Shown: positions 1 through 7,675 of the stretch, piece by piece
Position numbering within the stretch: the stretch's first letter is position 1
How the letters are laid out: the number at the start of each line of letters is the position of its first letter
Source of the DNA: an uncultured Bacilli bacterium
GTDB taxonomy: Bacteria; Bacillota_I; Bacilli_A; RF39; UBA660
Assembly (NCBI GenBank): GCA_944332295.1
Contig: CALVJR010000011.1
Coordinates: 1 to 32,395, forward strand
Length of the DNA: 32,395 nucleotides
Reading direction: 5' to 3'
Program-made: the position numbers and the translations under genes
The notes under the pieces: model-generated
Seen by the model: only the letters and a program-made list of their open reading frames with translations
Told to the model about the DNA's origin: nothing
The model's database searches: none

Positions 1-45
1 TTTCTTATAAGATATCTTATAAAATTTTTAAAAAGAAAGAGTATT

Positions 46-76
46 AAGGGCAACGAATTGAAAGTTGCCCTTTTTT
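46..76 (+). terminator. Rho-independent terminator
   Basis: A perfect 9-bp stem (AAGGGCAAC at 46-54 pairs with GTTGCCCTT at 64-72) with a 9-nt loop is followed by a T run to 76. It ends transcription of a gene lying before the window and insulates the promoter that follows. Confidence 0.9.
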
Positions 77-79
77 AAA

Positions 80-159
80 TTTATAAGGGATTTGCTTTTA
101 AAAAAACAAATTTGAAAACTTGATAAAAAATAGTTGACATGCGAACAAACGTATTATAT
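80..159 (+). repeat. Promoter-bearing repeat, copy 1
   Basis: This 80-bp stretch matches 27278-27357 without gaps at 69 of 80 positions by my hand alignment. A 24-nt block at 106-129 is identical in both. Each copy directly follows a terminator and carries a -35 box, a LexA-like box and a -10 box at the same offsets. Downstream genes are unrelated, so the duplicated unit is the control region. Confidence 0.8.
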
Positions 160-162
160 AGT
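134..162 (+). promoter_or_regulatory. SOS-type promoter with LexA-like box
   Basis: TTGACA (134-139) and TATAGT (157-162) are separated by exactly 17 nt. The spacer holds CGAACAAACGTATT (142-155): the left half equals the Gram-positive LexA half-site CGAAC, while the right half is degenerate (GTATT against GTTCG). The promoter itself is strong by inspection; LexA control is inference, supported by the BRO-N/DinD-like product downstream. Confidence 0.6.
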
Positions 163-181
163 GTTCTCATCAGGAGGAATA

Positions 182-313
182 TTGTGTATAGAATTCGAAG
201 GCTTTAGTGTTAGAAGTTAGACATATCTAAAATGTGAAAGTAGTCATGATAAAGATTATAATGTCAATTATAAGATTATGTTTGAATTATTAAAAGAAGC
301 AGTAAAAATATAA
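182..313 (+). pseudogene. Small decayed ORF or leader peptide
   Basis: An AGGAGG (172-177) precedes TTG at 182. Reading from there gives 12 codons, a TAG at 218-220, and then the same frame stays open for 30 more codons to TAA at 311-313, ending in a plausible helical tail (IMFELLKEAV). This could be a short gene broken by one nonsense mutation, or a 12-codon leader peptide made from the SOS-like promoter. No family was recognised. Confidence 0.3.
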
Positions 314-335
314 CTAATATAGTAAAGGAGAAATA

Positions 336-1190
336 ATGAATCAAGATAAAATGCATTTAGTAAATAAGATATTTAATAATGAAACTATAAGAACAGTTTG
401 GGATAAAGAACAGGAGAAATACTTTATAAGTGTTGTAGATATTGTTGGAGTTATTTCAGAAAGTGATAATCCTCAAACATATTGGCGAGTACTTAAAAAG
501 AGACTTAAAGATGAAGGCAATGAAACCGTTACAAATTGTAACGCTTTGAAGCTTAAAGCTAAAGATGGGAAATATCGCATGACTGATGTTGTTGATATTG
601 AAGGAATGTTTAGAATTATTGAGTCTATGCCTAGTAAAAATGCTGAACCTATAAAGCAATGGTTAGCACACTTAGGTAGTGAAAGAGTAGATGAAATATT
701 TGATCCATCAATTGCGGCTCAAAGATCAATAGATTTATATAGAGCAAAAGATTATGATGAGGTTTGGATTGCTAAAAGAATAAAAGGCATCCAAGATAGA
801 AAAGCGTTGACTGATGTTTGGCAAGCCGGAAATATTAAAGAAGGAAAAGAATTTGCAATTCTGACTAATGAAATATATAAAGAATGGTCAGGAATGAGTG
901 CTAAAGAATATAAACAGTATAAAGGACTTAGGAAGGAATCTTTAAGAGATAATATGTCTGATATTGAAGTTGCCTTATCAGATTTAGGAGAAATAGCAAC
1001 GAGAGAACTTGCTAAAAAACATAAGCCCTATGGTCTCGAGCAAAATAAAAAAATAGCAAGAATGGGTGGAAATACCGCAAAAGTTGCTAGAGAGGATTTA
1101 GAAAAGAAATTAGAAGCATCAGTAATTACTAATGTGAATAAATTAAATTATAAATATATCGATGATAAAGAAAAAATAGAAAATAAGTAA
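336..1190 (+). CDS. BRO-N domain protein, DinD-like
   Basis: The 284-aa product has an N-terminal BRO-N domain (about residues 8-120: ends in a QWLAHLGSERVDEI segment like phage antirepressors) and a C-terminal part rich in K/E/R, with a KKHKPYGLEQNKKIARMGG stretch near 228-246 that resembles the tail of DinD-type proteins. BRO-N domains bind DNA in phage antirepressors, and E. coli DinD, an SOS protein that inhibits RecA filament activity, has the same architecture. The start is set by AAAGGAG at 324-330, five bases before the ATG. The LexA-like box in its promoter fits a damage-inducible role. A phage-derived antirepressor is the alternative; no other phage genes are near, which favours a chromosomal DinD-like role. 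Confidence 0.75.
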   Translation: MNQDKMHLVNKIFNNETIRTVWDKEQEKYFISVVDIVGVISESDNPQTYWRVLKKRLKDEGNETVTNCNALKLKAKDGKYRMTDVVDIEGMFRIIESMPSKNAEPIKQWLAHLGSERVDEIFDPSIAAQRSIDLYRAKDYDEVWIAKRIKGIQDRKALTDVWQAGNIKEGKEFAILTNEIYKEWSGMSAKEYKQYKGLRKESLRDNMSDIEVALSDLGEIATRELAKKHKPYGLEQNKKIARMGGNTAKVAREDLEKKLEASVITNVNKLNYKYIDDKEKIENK

Positions 1191-1268
1191 AGTTTTAATT
1201 AAGCCATATAATAAATGTGTTTGATATAATGAAAAAAATAATAATATGAATAGCAAGGAGGAAAAATA

Positions 1269-1943
1269 ATGAGACTAGCTTTAGCATCACAAGGATTTAC
1301 CACGGATGAAATTGCTAAAAAGATAGAAGAATTAGTAGGGAAACCATTAGAGAAAATAAATGTTGCTATTATTAATGAGGCTTATGTAGGCTTGGATGAG
1401 TCATGTGATAAAAGATGGTTAATTAAGGAATTAGCAAACATAGAAAAATATATAGGTGGGACGATTGATTTTGTAAATTTTAGAGCTTACGATAAAGAGG
1501 AAATTAAAAAACATTTACAGAGAGCAGATTTAATTTATATTGTTGGAGGTCGTCAACATATATTAGAAAAATTGTTTAGAGAAACGGATACGATAGATAT
1601 CTTAAAACAAATGGCAAATGAAAAAGTAATTATGGGAACATCAGCTGGTTCTATAGTTTTAGGAAGAAAGATAACGAGTACAGATTTCTGGAAAGAGAGA
1701 TATCCAAAAGATTGGGATTTAGCCGAAACGCATGAAGAGTTAAATTTTGCAAACTTTAATATTATACCTCACTATATGAGAGAAGATCATAAAAAATGGA
1801 CTAAGAGCTTTTTTGAGCGAGTGTTAAAAGAAAATCCCTTTCCAGTATATGCGATTAAAGATACACAAATGGTAGTTTATCATGATGGAGAGTTAGAATT
1901 TGTTGGAGGAAATCCAGAAGTATTTGGAAAAAAGAAGATATAG
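1269..1943 (+). CDS. Peptidase E-like (family S51) dipeptidase
   Basis: The 224-aa product has the class-I glutamine-amidotransferase-like fold of PepE. The nucleophile elbow is GTSAGS at residues 123-128, giving catalytic Ser125; IVGGRQHILE near 91-100 matches the family's glycine-rich substrate loop, and His166 in the IIPHY segment is the likely triad histidine. Characterised PepE enzymes cleave Asp-X dipeptides in the cytoplasm; this one could have another narrow dipeptide specificity. Its length is normal for the family. AAGGAGG lies 8 nt before the ATG. It has an intergenic gap of 78 nt from the BRO-N gene and may be transcribed separately. Confidence 0.85.
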   Translation: MRLALASQGFTTDEIAKKIEELVGKPLEKINVAIINEAYVGLDESCDKRWLIKELANIEKYIGGTIDFVNFRAYDKEEIKKHLQRADLIYIVGGRQHILEKLFRETDTIDILKQMANEKVIMGTSAGSIVLGRKITSTDFWKERYPKDWDLAETHEELNFANFNIIPHYMREDHKKWTKSFFERVLKENPFPVYAIKDTQMVVYHDGELEFVGGNPEVFGKKKI

Positions 1944-1987
1944 AAAGAAAACTATATCTTTTGTTTTATAATAGATATAGATTTCTA

Positions 1988-1996
1988 TGTTATAAT
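1988..1996 (+). promoter_or_regulatory. Extended -10 promoter
   Basis: TGTTATAAT (TG at 1988-1989, TATAAT at 1991-1996) lies 21 nt before the ATG of the YjbR gene, with no good -35 box. It probably starts a transcript covering 2018 to about 5553. Confidence 0.55.
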
Positions 1997-2017
1997 CAAA
2001 GAAATAGGAGGTAGAGT

Positions 2018-3043
2018 ATGAGTATTGAAGAAGACATATTTAGAAAAAGAAGAACAAAGAAAGATGCTCTAATTTCTTATGGTTTTAAAAAAGAAGGTTC
2101 TTTTTATATTTATTCTAAGGAGTTTATGAATCATAGTTTTAAAGCAAAGATAATAGTGGATGAGGCAAGTTTCGTTACTGGGAAAGTATATGATTTAGAT
2201 ATGGAGGAAGAATATACAAATTTTCGTATAGATGATGTAGTGGGAGATTTTGCAAATACGGTGAAAGAAGAGTATCAAAATATTTTAAAAGATATTGCTG
2301 TTCATTGTTTTACAGAAGAAGACTTTATGTTTGAGCAGTCTAATCGTATTTCTATGAAAATCAAAGAAAAATATCATGCATATCCAGAATTTTTATGGGA
2401 GAAGTTTCCTGACTACGGAGTATTTAGAAATGAAAAAAGTGAAAAGTGGTTTGCGATTATTATGAGTTTAGATAAGAGTAAACTTGTAAAAGAAGAAGTA
2501 GGGCTAGTTGAAGTATTAAATGTAAAACTAGATGATAAAGTAGAAGAGTATATACAAAGAAAAGGTATTTATCCTGCTTATCATTCAAGTAAAAAGAACT
2601 GGGTCTCTATTATTTTAGATGATACTTTAACTGATGATGAGGTTATGAGATTAATTTCTATTAGTTATGATTTGTCTGATGTAACTGGAGATTGGATTAT
2701 TCCAGCAAATCCATATTATTATGATATTATTGGTACTTTTGAAAAAATAGATACTATATATTGGAAGCAACCAAGTAGTATTCAAATAGGAGATATGGTC
2801 TATATTTATATGGCGAAACCTTATTCAGCAATACTTTTTCAATGTAAAGTAATAGAGATAAACATTCCAAGCAATTCTAAAAATAATGATAATTCGATAT
2901 CTTATGATATGAACTTAAAATTATTAAAAAAATATGATAAAGAGCAATGGACACTAGAGAAACTGAAAGAATATGGTGTAAGAGCAATTCGTAGTCCAAG
3001 AAGATTACCTAAAATGTTAAGTGAAGAGTTAAGAAGACAGTAA
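2018..3043 (+). CDS. MmcQ/YjbR family protein with C-terminal PUA/EVE-like domain
   Basis: The 341-aa product is longer than the usual ~120-aa YjbR proteins. Residues 1-110 look like a small alpha/beta N-terminal region; residues 115-220 carry the YjbR/MmcQ signatures (FPDYGVFRNEKSEKWFAIIM at 130-149, PAYHSSKKNWVSIILD at 186-201). Residues 225-341 (PANPYYYDIIGTFEK, then IGDMVYIYMAKPYSAILFQC) resemble a PUA/EVE-like barrel. YjbR proteins have a CyaY-like, possibly DNA-binding fold and no firm function. AGGAGG is 7 nt before the start. It is followed after 28 nt by an exonuclease, so a nucleic-acid role is plausible but inferred. Confidence 0.75.
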   Translation: MSIEEDIFRKRRTKKDALISYGFKKEGSFYIYSKEFMNHSFKAKIIVDEASFVTGKVYDLDMEEEYTNFRIDDVVGDFANTVKEEYQNILKDIAVHCFTEEDFMFEQSNRISMKIKEKYHAYPEFLWEKFPDYGVFRNEKSEKWFAIIMSLDKSKLVKEEVGLVEVLNVKLDDKVEEYIQRKGIYPAYHSSKKNWVSIILDDTLTDDEVMRLISISYDLSDVTGDWIIPANPYYYDIIGTFEKIDTIYWKQPSSIQIGDMVYIYMAKPYSAILFQCKVIEINIPSNSKNNDNSISYDMNLKLLKKYDKEQWTLEKLKEYGVRAIRSPRRLPKMLSEELRRQ

Positions 3044-3071
3044 AAACTAGAAATTAGGTGGATATTAGATT

Positions 3072-3635
3072 ATGTATGTAAATAACGAAAAAAGAGCATT
3101 TAAAGGTAAGAGTTTACTAGAAAAAGTAGTAGATTATACCGTAGTAGATATTGAAATAACTTTACTTGATGCTGCTGTTGGTGAGATTTTAGAAATTAGT
3201 GCTATTAAAGTACGAAATAGAAAAGAAGTAGAGACCTTTTCTGAAATTATTAAAGTAAATCATGAAGTTGGCTCGTTTACAACGAACTTAACTGGTATTA
3301 CTACTAAAATGGTAGAAGAAGAGGGTAAAGATTTAACATGCGTATTACTTGACTTTAAAGAATTTTTAGGAGATGATATTATTGTAGGACATAATGTTAA
3401 CTTTGATATTAATTTTCTATATGACAGTATGAGAGAACAACTAGGAGATTATTTAACAAATGATTATATTGATACGTTGAGAATATCGAGAAAAGTATTA
3501 AAAGAGTTAGGACATCATAGATTAGATGATTTAATTGATTATTTTGGCTTAACCAGAAGAAGAGAACATAGGGCCTTAAATGATTGTGTTCTAACAAATC
3601 AAGTATATTTAAACTTATGTCATTATGAATTTTAA
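3072..3635 (+). CDS. DEDDh 3'-5' exonuclease, DnaQ/PolC-epsilon type
   Basis: The 187-aa product is a stand-alone exonuclease domain. All five catalytic residues are visible: Asp26 and Glu28 in VVDIEIT (ExoI), Asp112 in GHNVNFDINF (ExoII), and His166 and Asp171 in REHRALNDC (ExoIII, DEDDh type). Such proteins remove 3' nucleotides from DNA or RNA; with no polymerase domain, it could act as a proofreading subunit, in repair, or in RNA turnover. GGTGGAT (3057-3063) is the likely ribosome site, with an 8-nt spacer. It is closely spaced with the YjbR gene before it and the membrane gene after it (17 nt). Confidence 0.88.
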   Translation: MYVNNEKRAFKGKSLLEKVVDYTVVDIEITLLDAAVGEILEISAIKVRNRKEVETFSEIIKVNHEVGSFTTNLTGITTKMVEEEGKDLTCVLLDFKEFLGDDIIVGHNVNFDINFLYDSMREQLGDYLTNDYIDTLRISRKVLKELGHHRLDDLIDYFGLTRRREHRALNDCVLTNQVYLNLCHYEF

Positions 3636-3652
3636 AAAGGTAGGTCAGTATT

Positions 3653-4732
3653 ATGAAAAATAAATCTGTAGCAATATATCAACTTTTTGTAGCGATACCT
3701 ATTACTATATTTTTAATTATATTCTTTTATCATGGGGAGTTTATAGCAAGATTACTATTAACACCATTTATTGTATGTGCGATTGCCACTTTATTTAAAA
3801 GTATTTTTACGTTAAAAGGAAATTTAAAATGGTCAAAGTATTGCAACAGCGTATATATCATTAGTGTTTTGGTTTATGTTTTAGGTTTTTTTGTAGCTTT
3901 TTGGTATATAGCAATAAAAAATCAGATATATGCACTTATGATAGTATTACTAATTGTTTCAGTGATCATTATTCTTGCTATTAGATATCGTTTCTTTAAA
4001 AAGAGACAGTCTAAAGAAGAAATGGAAAAAGAAAATAAAAGATTTTTAACAAAATCGAGATTAAAAAGAAAGTTAGAACGGCTTGCAAGACCAATTGTAT
4101 TTTCTTTGATGTTAGTTTTTGGTGTTATCTTATTATGTCTTGGTGTTTTCAACTGGTTAGCGGTAAAAGAAGAAACAAAGGATTATAAAGAAGTATCAGG
4201 TCACTTTATGAATGCTAGTATTTATAGACAAGATGAAGATGGAACATCTTACGCCCTTACTTATTACTATATTGTCGATGGGGAAGAATATCAAATCACT
4301 ACCTCTTATGGAACGGGAATGGTACCTAAAAAAGATAGTACAAGAACAATTATTTATAATCCTGATAATCCTGAAGAAGCAAGAATTGTAGGAGGAGAGT
4401 CTTTTGTTATACTTTTATTAGTTGGTCTTATGTTTACAGTACTACCAGCATTGTTTTTAATAGAAACATTTAGTAAAAAAACAAAAGATAAAAAACCATC
4501 TAGATTTAGCTTTTTTGCCTTTGGTATGGGAGTATTTTTGTTTACTTTGTGTTATGGTATTCTATATATGATGACAGGAACATTTTCTTTTATTCAAATG
4601 TTTCAAATGTATGGAATAGGACTTCTAGTTAGTGGTTTTGTATTAATCGTATTAATGCTAGTGGGAGTATATTTTATGGTAATGAGTGTGTATCAGGCTA
4701 TTACTTATAAAGAGAAAAATACTATAAAGTAA
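3653..4732 (+). CDS. DUF3592 multi-spanning membrane protein
   Basis: The 359-aa product has about seven or eight hydrophobic segments (near residues 9-27, 33-50, 66-88, 92-112, 147-170, 250-270, 288-309, 321-345). Between them, residues 172-248 form a DUF3592-like extracytoplasmic domain: a Tyr-rich beta segment (ALTYYYIVDGEEY) ends in YNPDNPEEARI, the typical closing motif of that family. Residues 115-145 are a very basic cytoplasmic loop. Function is unknown. It starts 17 nt after the exonuclease gene and is probably co-transcribed with it. GGTAGGT at 3640-3646 is the likely ribosome site. Confidence 0.7.
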   Translation: MKNKSVAIYQLFVAIPITIFLIIFFYHGEFIARLLLTPFIVCAIATLFKSIFTLKGNLKWSKYCNSVYIISVLVYVLGFFVAFWYIAIKNQIYALMIVLLIVSVIIILAIRYRFFKKRQSKEEMEKENKRFLTKSRLKRKLERLARPIVFSLMLVFGVILLCLGVFNWLAVKEETKDYKEVSGHFMNASIYRQDEDGTSYALTYYYIVDGEEYQITTSYGTGMVPKKDSTRTIIYNPDNPEEARIVGGESFVILLLVGLMFTVLPALFLIETFSKKTKDKKPSRFSFFAFGMGVFLFTLCYGILYMMTGTFSFIQMFQMYGIGLLVSGFVLIVLMLVGVYFMVMSVYQAITYKEKNTIK

Positions 4733-4778
4733 TATAAATAGAAAGAAAAACTTATGATAGTATAAATAAGGAGTATAT

Positions 4779-4994
4779 ATGGATAATAAGCAAGGTAGAA
4801 AAAATCAAGAGTTAGATAATTATATGGTAGAAGGTATTCCTTTAGGAATGTGTTTTGGTGTTTCTATAGGAGTGGTAGTAGGAATATTTTTAGATAATGT
4901 TCCTATTTGTATGACTTTTGGTATTGCGATAGGAATGACTGTTGGTATGGGAGTAGGGTCCTTGATAAAAAAAGACAATCGTAAAAGTAAATAA
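4779..4994 (+). CDS. Small glycine-zipper membrane protein
   Basis: The 71-aa product has two hydrophobic segments (about 21-39 and 43-64) rich in regularly spaced glycines (GxxxG-like runs such as GMCFGVSIGVVVGIF and GIAIGMTVGMGVG), a basic C-terminus (KKDNRKSK) and a hydrophilic N-terminus. This is the glycine-zipper pattern of small oligomerising membrane proteins. AAGGAG lies 7 nt before the ATG. Its role is unknown; toxin-like, channel-like and cargo-protein roles cannot be told apart here. Confidence 0.7.
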   Translation: MDNKQGRKNQELDNYMVEGIPLGMCFGVSIGVVVGIFLDNVPICMTFGIAIGMTVGMGVGSLIKKDNRKSK

Positions 4995-5028
4995 TAAAGT
5001 AATAAAATGATAGTTAATGGAGGCAGTT

Positions 5029-5553
5029 ATGAAAGTATATATTGTAAGACACGGAGAAGTACCACATAATGCATTAAAACAATATAATAGTGCAGATGAA
5101 GATTTAAATGAGATAGGAGTTCTGCAGACCAATGCTTTGAAAGAGAAAATCAAAGAATTAGATTATGATATTGTTATTTCGTCACCATTAATTAGAGCTA
5201 GGCATACTGCAAGTATTATCAATGTTCATAACAAAGAAGTAATTATTGATGAGAGAATTAAAGAAAGAGATCCAGGTGATTTATCAGGAAAATCTTTAAC
5301 GGTTACTAATCGTGAGGAATATTGGAATTATAATACTAAGGTACAATATGGTACTTCTGAAGATATTAAAGAATTTTTTAAAAGGGTATATGATTTTTTA
5401 GATGAATTAAAAAAGAAAGATTATAGTAGTGTATTAGTGGTTGCTCATAGCGGAGTATCGAAAGCATTTAGTGCCTATTTTGAAGGATTAGGAGATGGAA
5501 AGGTTTTAAACAGAGGACTAAAAAATTGTGAAATCAAAGAATATGAGTTATAA
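5029..5553 (+). CDS. Histidine phosphatase superfamily protein (PhoE/GpmB-like)
   Basis: The 174-aa product opens with YIVRHGE, placing the phospho-accepting His at residue 8. A second Arg in SSPLIRARHTA, an acidic KERDPGDLSGK loop and the VVAHSGV histidine near the C-terminus complete the catalytic pocket. The family includes broad phosphatases, alpha-ribazole phosphatase and phosphoglycerate mutases; the substrate cannot be assigned. The in-frame ATG at 5017 overlaps the Shine-Dalgarno GGAGG (5019-5023), so 5029 is the better start with a 5-nt spacer. Confidence 0.85.
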   Translation: MKVYIVRHGEVPHNALKQYNSADEDLNEIGVLQTNALKEKIKELDYDIVISSPLIRARHTASIINVHNKEVIIDERIKERDPGDLSGKSLTVTNREEYWNYNTKVQYGTSEDIKEFFKRVYDFLDELKKKDYSSVLVVAHSGVSKAFSAYFEGLGDGKVLNRGLKNCEIKEYEL

Positions 5554-5635
5554 ATAAAATATTATTTTTTAGAAAAGTTAGATTATAATTCATGAATTCT
5601 TTATTGAACTTAGTATCCATTGCATAAAAGTATTG

Positions 5636-5670
5636 ATAGATAAATCAGAAAAAAGATTTATCTATTTTTT
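5636..5670 (+). terminator. Rho-independent terminator
   Basis: An 11-bp perfect stem (ATAGATAAATC at 5636-5646 with GATTTATCTAT at 5655-5665), an 8-nt loop and a six-T tail end the upstream transcript just before the SOS promoter of the polymerase gene. Confidence 0.85.
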
Positions 5671-5684
5671 CTAAAATTTTCTAC

Positions 5685-5713
5685 TTAACAAGAACAAATG
5701 TTCGTGATAAAAT
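5685..5713 (+). promoter_or_regulatory. SOS promoter with LexA box
   Basis: TTAACA (5685-5690) and TAAAAT (5708-5713) are 17 nt apart. The spacer begins with AGAACAAATGTTCG (5691-5704), which contains a perfect GAAC-N4-GTTC palindrome and differs at only one half-site base from the Bacillus LexA consensus CGAAC-N4-GTTCG. LexA bound here would cover the RNA polymerase site. The downstream translesion polymerase is a classic SOS target. Confidence 0.88.
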
Positions 5714-5728
5714 ATAAATGGTGATGAG

Positions 5729-7216
5729 ATGGAAAGAGTTTATATCTGTATTGATTTAAAAAGTTTTTATGCATCCGTAGAATGTGTAGAAAGAGGACTA
5801 GACCCTTTAAAGACGAATTTAGCAGTGGCTGATGCTACCAGAACGGAAAAAACGATATGTCTAGCGATTAGTCCTTCCCTAAAACAATATGGAATTGGAG
5901 GAAGAGCTAGACTATTTGAATTATTACAATTAGTAAAAGAGGTAAATAGAAAAAGAAAAGAAGAAAATAAGAATAAAAGGTTTACAGGAAAATCTATAAA
6001 TGATGATGAATTAAAACGTGATAAAACGAAGGAGTTGGATTTGATTATTGCACCTCCTAGAATGTCTCATTATATTAATTTTTCGGCTAAGATATATAAT
6101 ATTTATTTAAGGCATATTGCAAAAGAAGATATTTTTGTTTATTCCATTGATGAAGTATTTGCAGATATTACTAAATATTTAAAATATGGTCATACTACGC
6201 CAAAAGAGTTTGTAACTAAGATATTAAAAGAAGTGGTAAAAGAAACAGGAATTACTGCAACAGCGGGAATAGGAAGTAATCTTTTTCTAGCAAAAGTAGC
6301 GATGGATGTGGTTGCAAAACACGCGAAAGCAGATGAGTATGGAGTAAGAATTGCCAGGTTAGATGAGAAGAGTTTTAAAGAAAAGCTCTGGGATTATCGT
6401 CCAATTACAGATATTTGGAGAATAGGAAAGGGAATTGCTAGTAGACTAGAACAATATCATATTGATACCTTAGGAGATATTGCAAGATGTTCTATAGAAA
6501 ATGAAGAGTTATTATATAAATTATTTGGTGTTAATGCCGAATTATTGATTGATCATGCCTGGGGAGTGGAACCCTGTACGATAGAATCTATTAAATCTTA
6601 TAAACCATTAGCAAAAAGCATTAGTACAGGACAAGTCCTACCGTGTCCTTATTCTTATCAAAAAGCAAAGTTAATTATTCGAGAAATGTCTGAGTTGTTA
6701 GCGTTAAATTTAGCAGAAAAACATTTGATAACGGATCAATTAGTGTTAACGATAGGGTATGATATTTCAAATGTTACAGAGAACTATCATGGAGAAATAA
6801 AAGTGGATTTTTATGGAAGAAAGATACCTAAACATGCTCATGGCAATATTCATTTAGAAGAAAAAACATCTTCTTCTAGGAAAATAATGGATGCAGTAAC
6901 TAAATTGTTTGAAAAAATTATAAATCCAGATTTATTAGTAAAAAGAATTAACATTAGTGCAATAGGATTAATATCGGTAGAAAAAGAAAAGATGATTTTA
7001 AAGTATGAGCAGTTAGATATATTTACAAATCCTGATGCACTACAAATAGAAGAGAAAGCACGAAAAAAAGAAGAAAGAGAGGAAAGTTCACTTCAACAAG
7101 TCGTGTTAAATATTAAAGAAAAGTATGGAAAAAATGCTATTCTTCGAGGTATGAATTTAGAGAGTGGAAGTACTACAATAGAAAGAAATAGACAGATTGG
7201 AGGACATCATGAATAA
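5729..7216 (+). CDS. Y-family translesion DNA polymerase (UvrX/ImpB-like)
   Basis: The 495-aa product copies past damaged bases at low fidelity. The palm motif YICIDLKSFYASVE gives catalytic Asp9, with the steric-gate aromatic in SFYAS; YSIDEVFADI supplies Ser139-Asp141-Glu142. An HhH-like thumb follows (about 210-260, DIWRIGKGIASRL) and then the little-finger domain (about 285-415). An insertion rich in K/E at 70-105 fits the UvrX/YqjW branch rather than compact DinB. The C-terminus (about 430-495) is charged and has no clear beta-clamp motif that I can assign. GGTGAT at 5720-5725 is the ribosome site, giving a very short leader after the LexA-controlled promoter. It overlaps the yolD-like gene by 8 nt. 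Confidence 0.93.
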   Translation: MERVYICIDLKSFYASVECVERGLDPLKTNLAVADATRTEKTICLAISPSLKQYGIGGRARLFELLQLVKEVNRKRKEENKNKRFTGKSINDDELKRDKTKELDLIIAPPRMSHYINFSAKIYNIYLRHIAKEDIFVYSIDEVFADITKYLKYGHTTPKEFVTKILKEVVKETGITATAGIGSNLFLAKVAMDVVAKHAKADEYGVRIARLDEKSFKEKLWDYRPITDIWRIGKGIASRLEQYHIDTLGDIARCSIENEELLYKLFGVNAELLIDHAWGVEPCTIESIKSYKPLAKSISTGQVLPCPYSYQKAKLIIREMSELLALNLAEKHLITDQLVLTIGYDISNVTENYHGEIKVDFYGRKIPKHAHGNIHLEEKTSSSRKIMDAVTKLFEKIINPDLLVKRINISAIGLISVEKEKMILKYEQLDIFTNPDALQIEEKARKKEEREESSLQQVVLNIKEKYGKNAILRGMNLESGSTTIERNRQIGGHHE

Positions 7217-7625
7217 ATATGCTGATATTATTCATTTATCAAGACCTAAATCAACACATCCACCCATGTCTTTAAACAATAGGTCTTTCCAATTTGCACC
7301 ATTTAGTGCATTAACAGGATATGATGAAAAGATAAAAGAGACAGCAAGGATTACCAGTTCTAAAATAGACTTAACAGAAGAAGAAAAATTAAAGTTAAAT
7401 GATAAACTGGAATGGTTAAAAGAAAATATAAAGAAACAGCCGGAAGTTACCATTACTTATTTTGTAGCAGATAAGAAAAAAAGTGGAGGAAGTTATCAAA
7501 AGATTACGGGTAATATTAGAAGAATTGATGCAGTAGGGAAGTGTCTTGTTTTTAGGGATAAGACAAAAGTATTCTTAGATGATATTATTAAAGTAGAGGG
7601 TAATATATTTCGTGATATGGTATAA
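7209..7625 (+). CDS. YolD-like protein
   Basis: The 138-aa product shows the YolD signature: ADIIHLSRPKSTHPPMSLNN, then RSFQFAPFSALTGYDEKIKE, and a C-terminal beta-rich half (residues 70-135: VTITYFVADKKKSGG, IRRIDAVGKCLVF). YolD proteins are encoded beside UvrX-type polymerases and are thought to play a UmuD-like accessory part. GGAGG at 7199-7203 sets the ATG at 7209, inside the last codons of the polymerase; a TTG at 7197 is too early for that ribosome site. Translational coupling with the polymerase is very likely, under the same LexA box. Confidence 0.88.
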   Translation: MNKYADIIHLSRPKSTHPPMSLNNRSFQFAPFSALTGYDEKIKETARITSSKIDLTEEEKLKLNDKLEWLKENIKKQPEVTITYFVADKKKSGGSYQKITGNIRRIDAVGKCLVFRDKTKVFLDDIIKVEGNIFRDMV

Positions 7626-7626
7626 T
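7618..7626 (+). promoter_or_regulatory. Extended -10 promoter
   Basis: TGGTATAAT (7618-7626) overlaps the stop codon of the yolD-like gene and lies 50 nt before the lipoprotein ATG. There is no convincing -35 box. Confidence 0.5.
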
Positions 7627-7675
7627 GAAACTACAAATTGATAGTTTTAAATTGTAAAACCAAAGGAGAAGAAAT

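Noticed and set aside
456-659. Open frame on the - strand inside the BRO-N gene, and similar - strand frames at 3409-3597, 3922-4152, 4890-5153, 7232-7453, 13770-14021, 15100-15348, 16010-16270, 22601-22828, 23830-24033, 24101-24283, 24371-24556, 26539-26748, 29835-30047, 30058-30351, 31097-31321 and 31798-32127
   Set aside because: All lie opposite convincing + strand genes, lack ribosome sites and known motifs, and have the composition expected of mirrored AT-rich coding sequence.
336-1190. Prophage remnant based on the BRO-N domain
   Set aside because: No other phage genes, attachment repeats or integrase are near. The SOS-like promoter and DinD-like tail fit a chromosomal damage gene better.
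1952-1980. CTATATCT / AGATATAG hairpin after the peptidase gene as a terminator
   Set aside because: The stem is weak and AT-only in the main, and no T run follows directly; it overlaps a promoter-like region, so it is not called.
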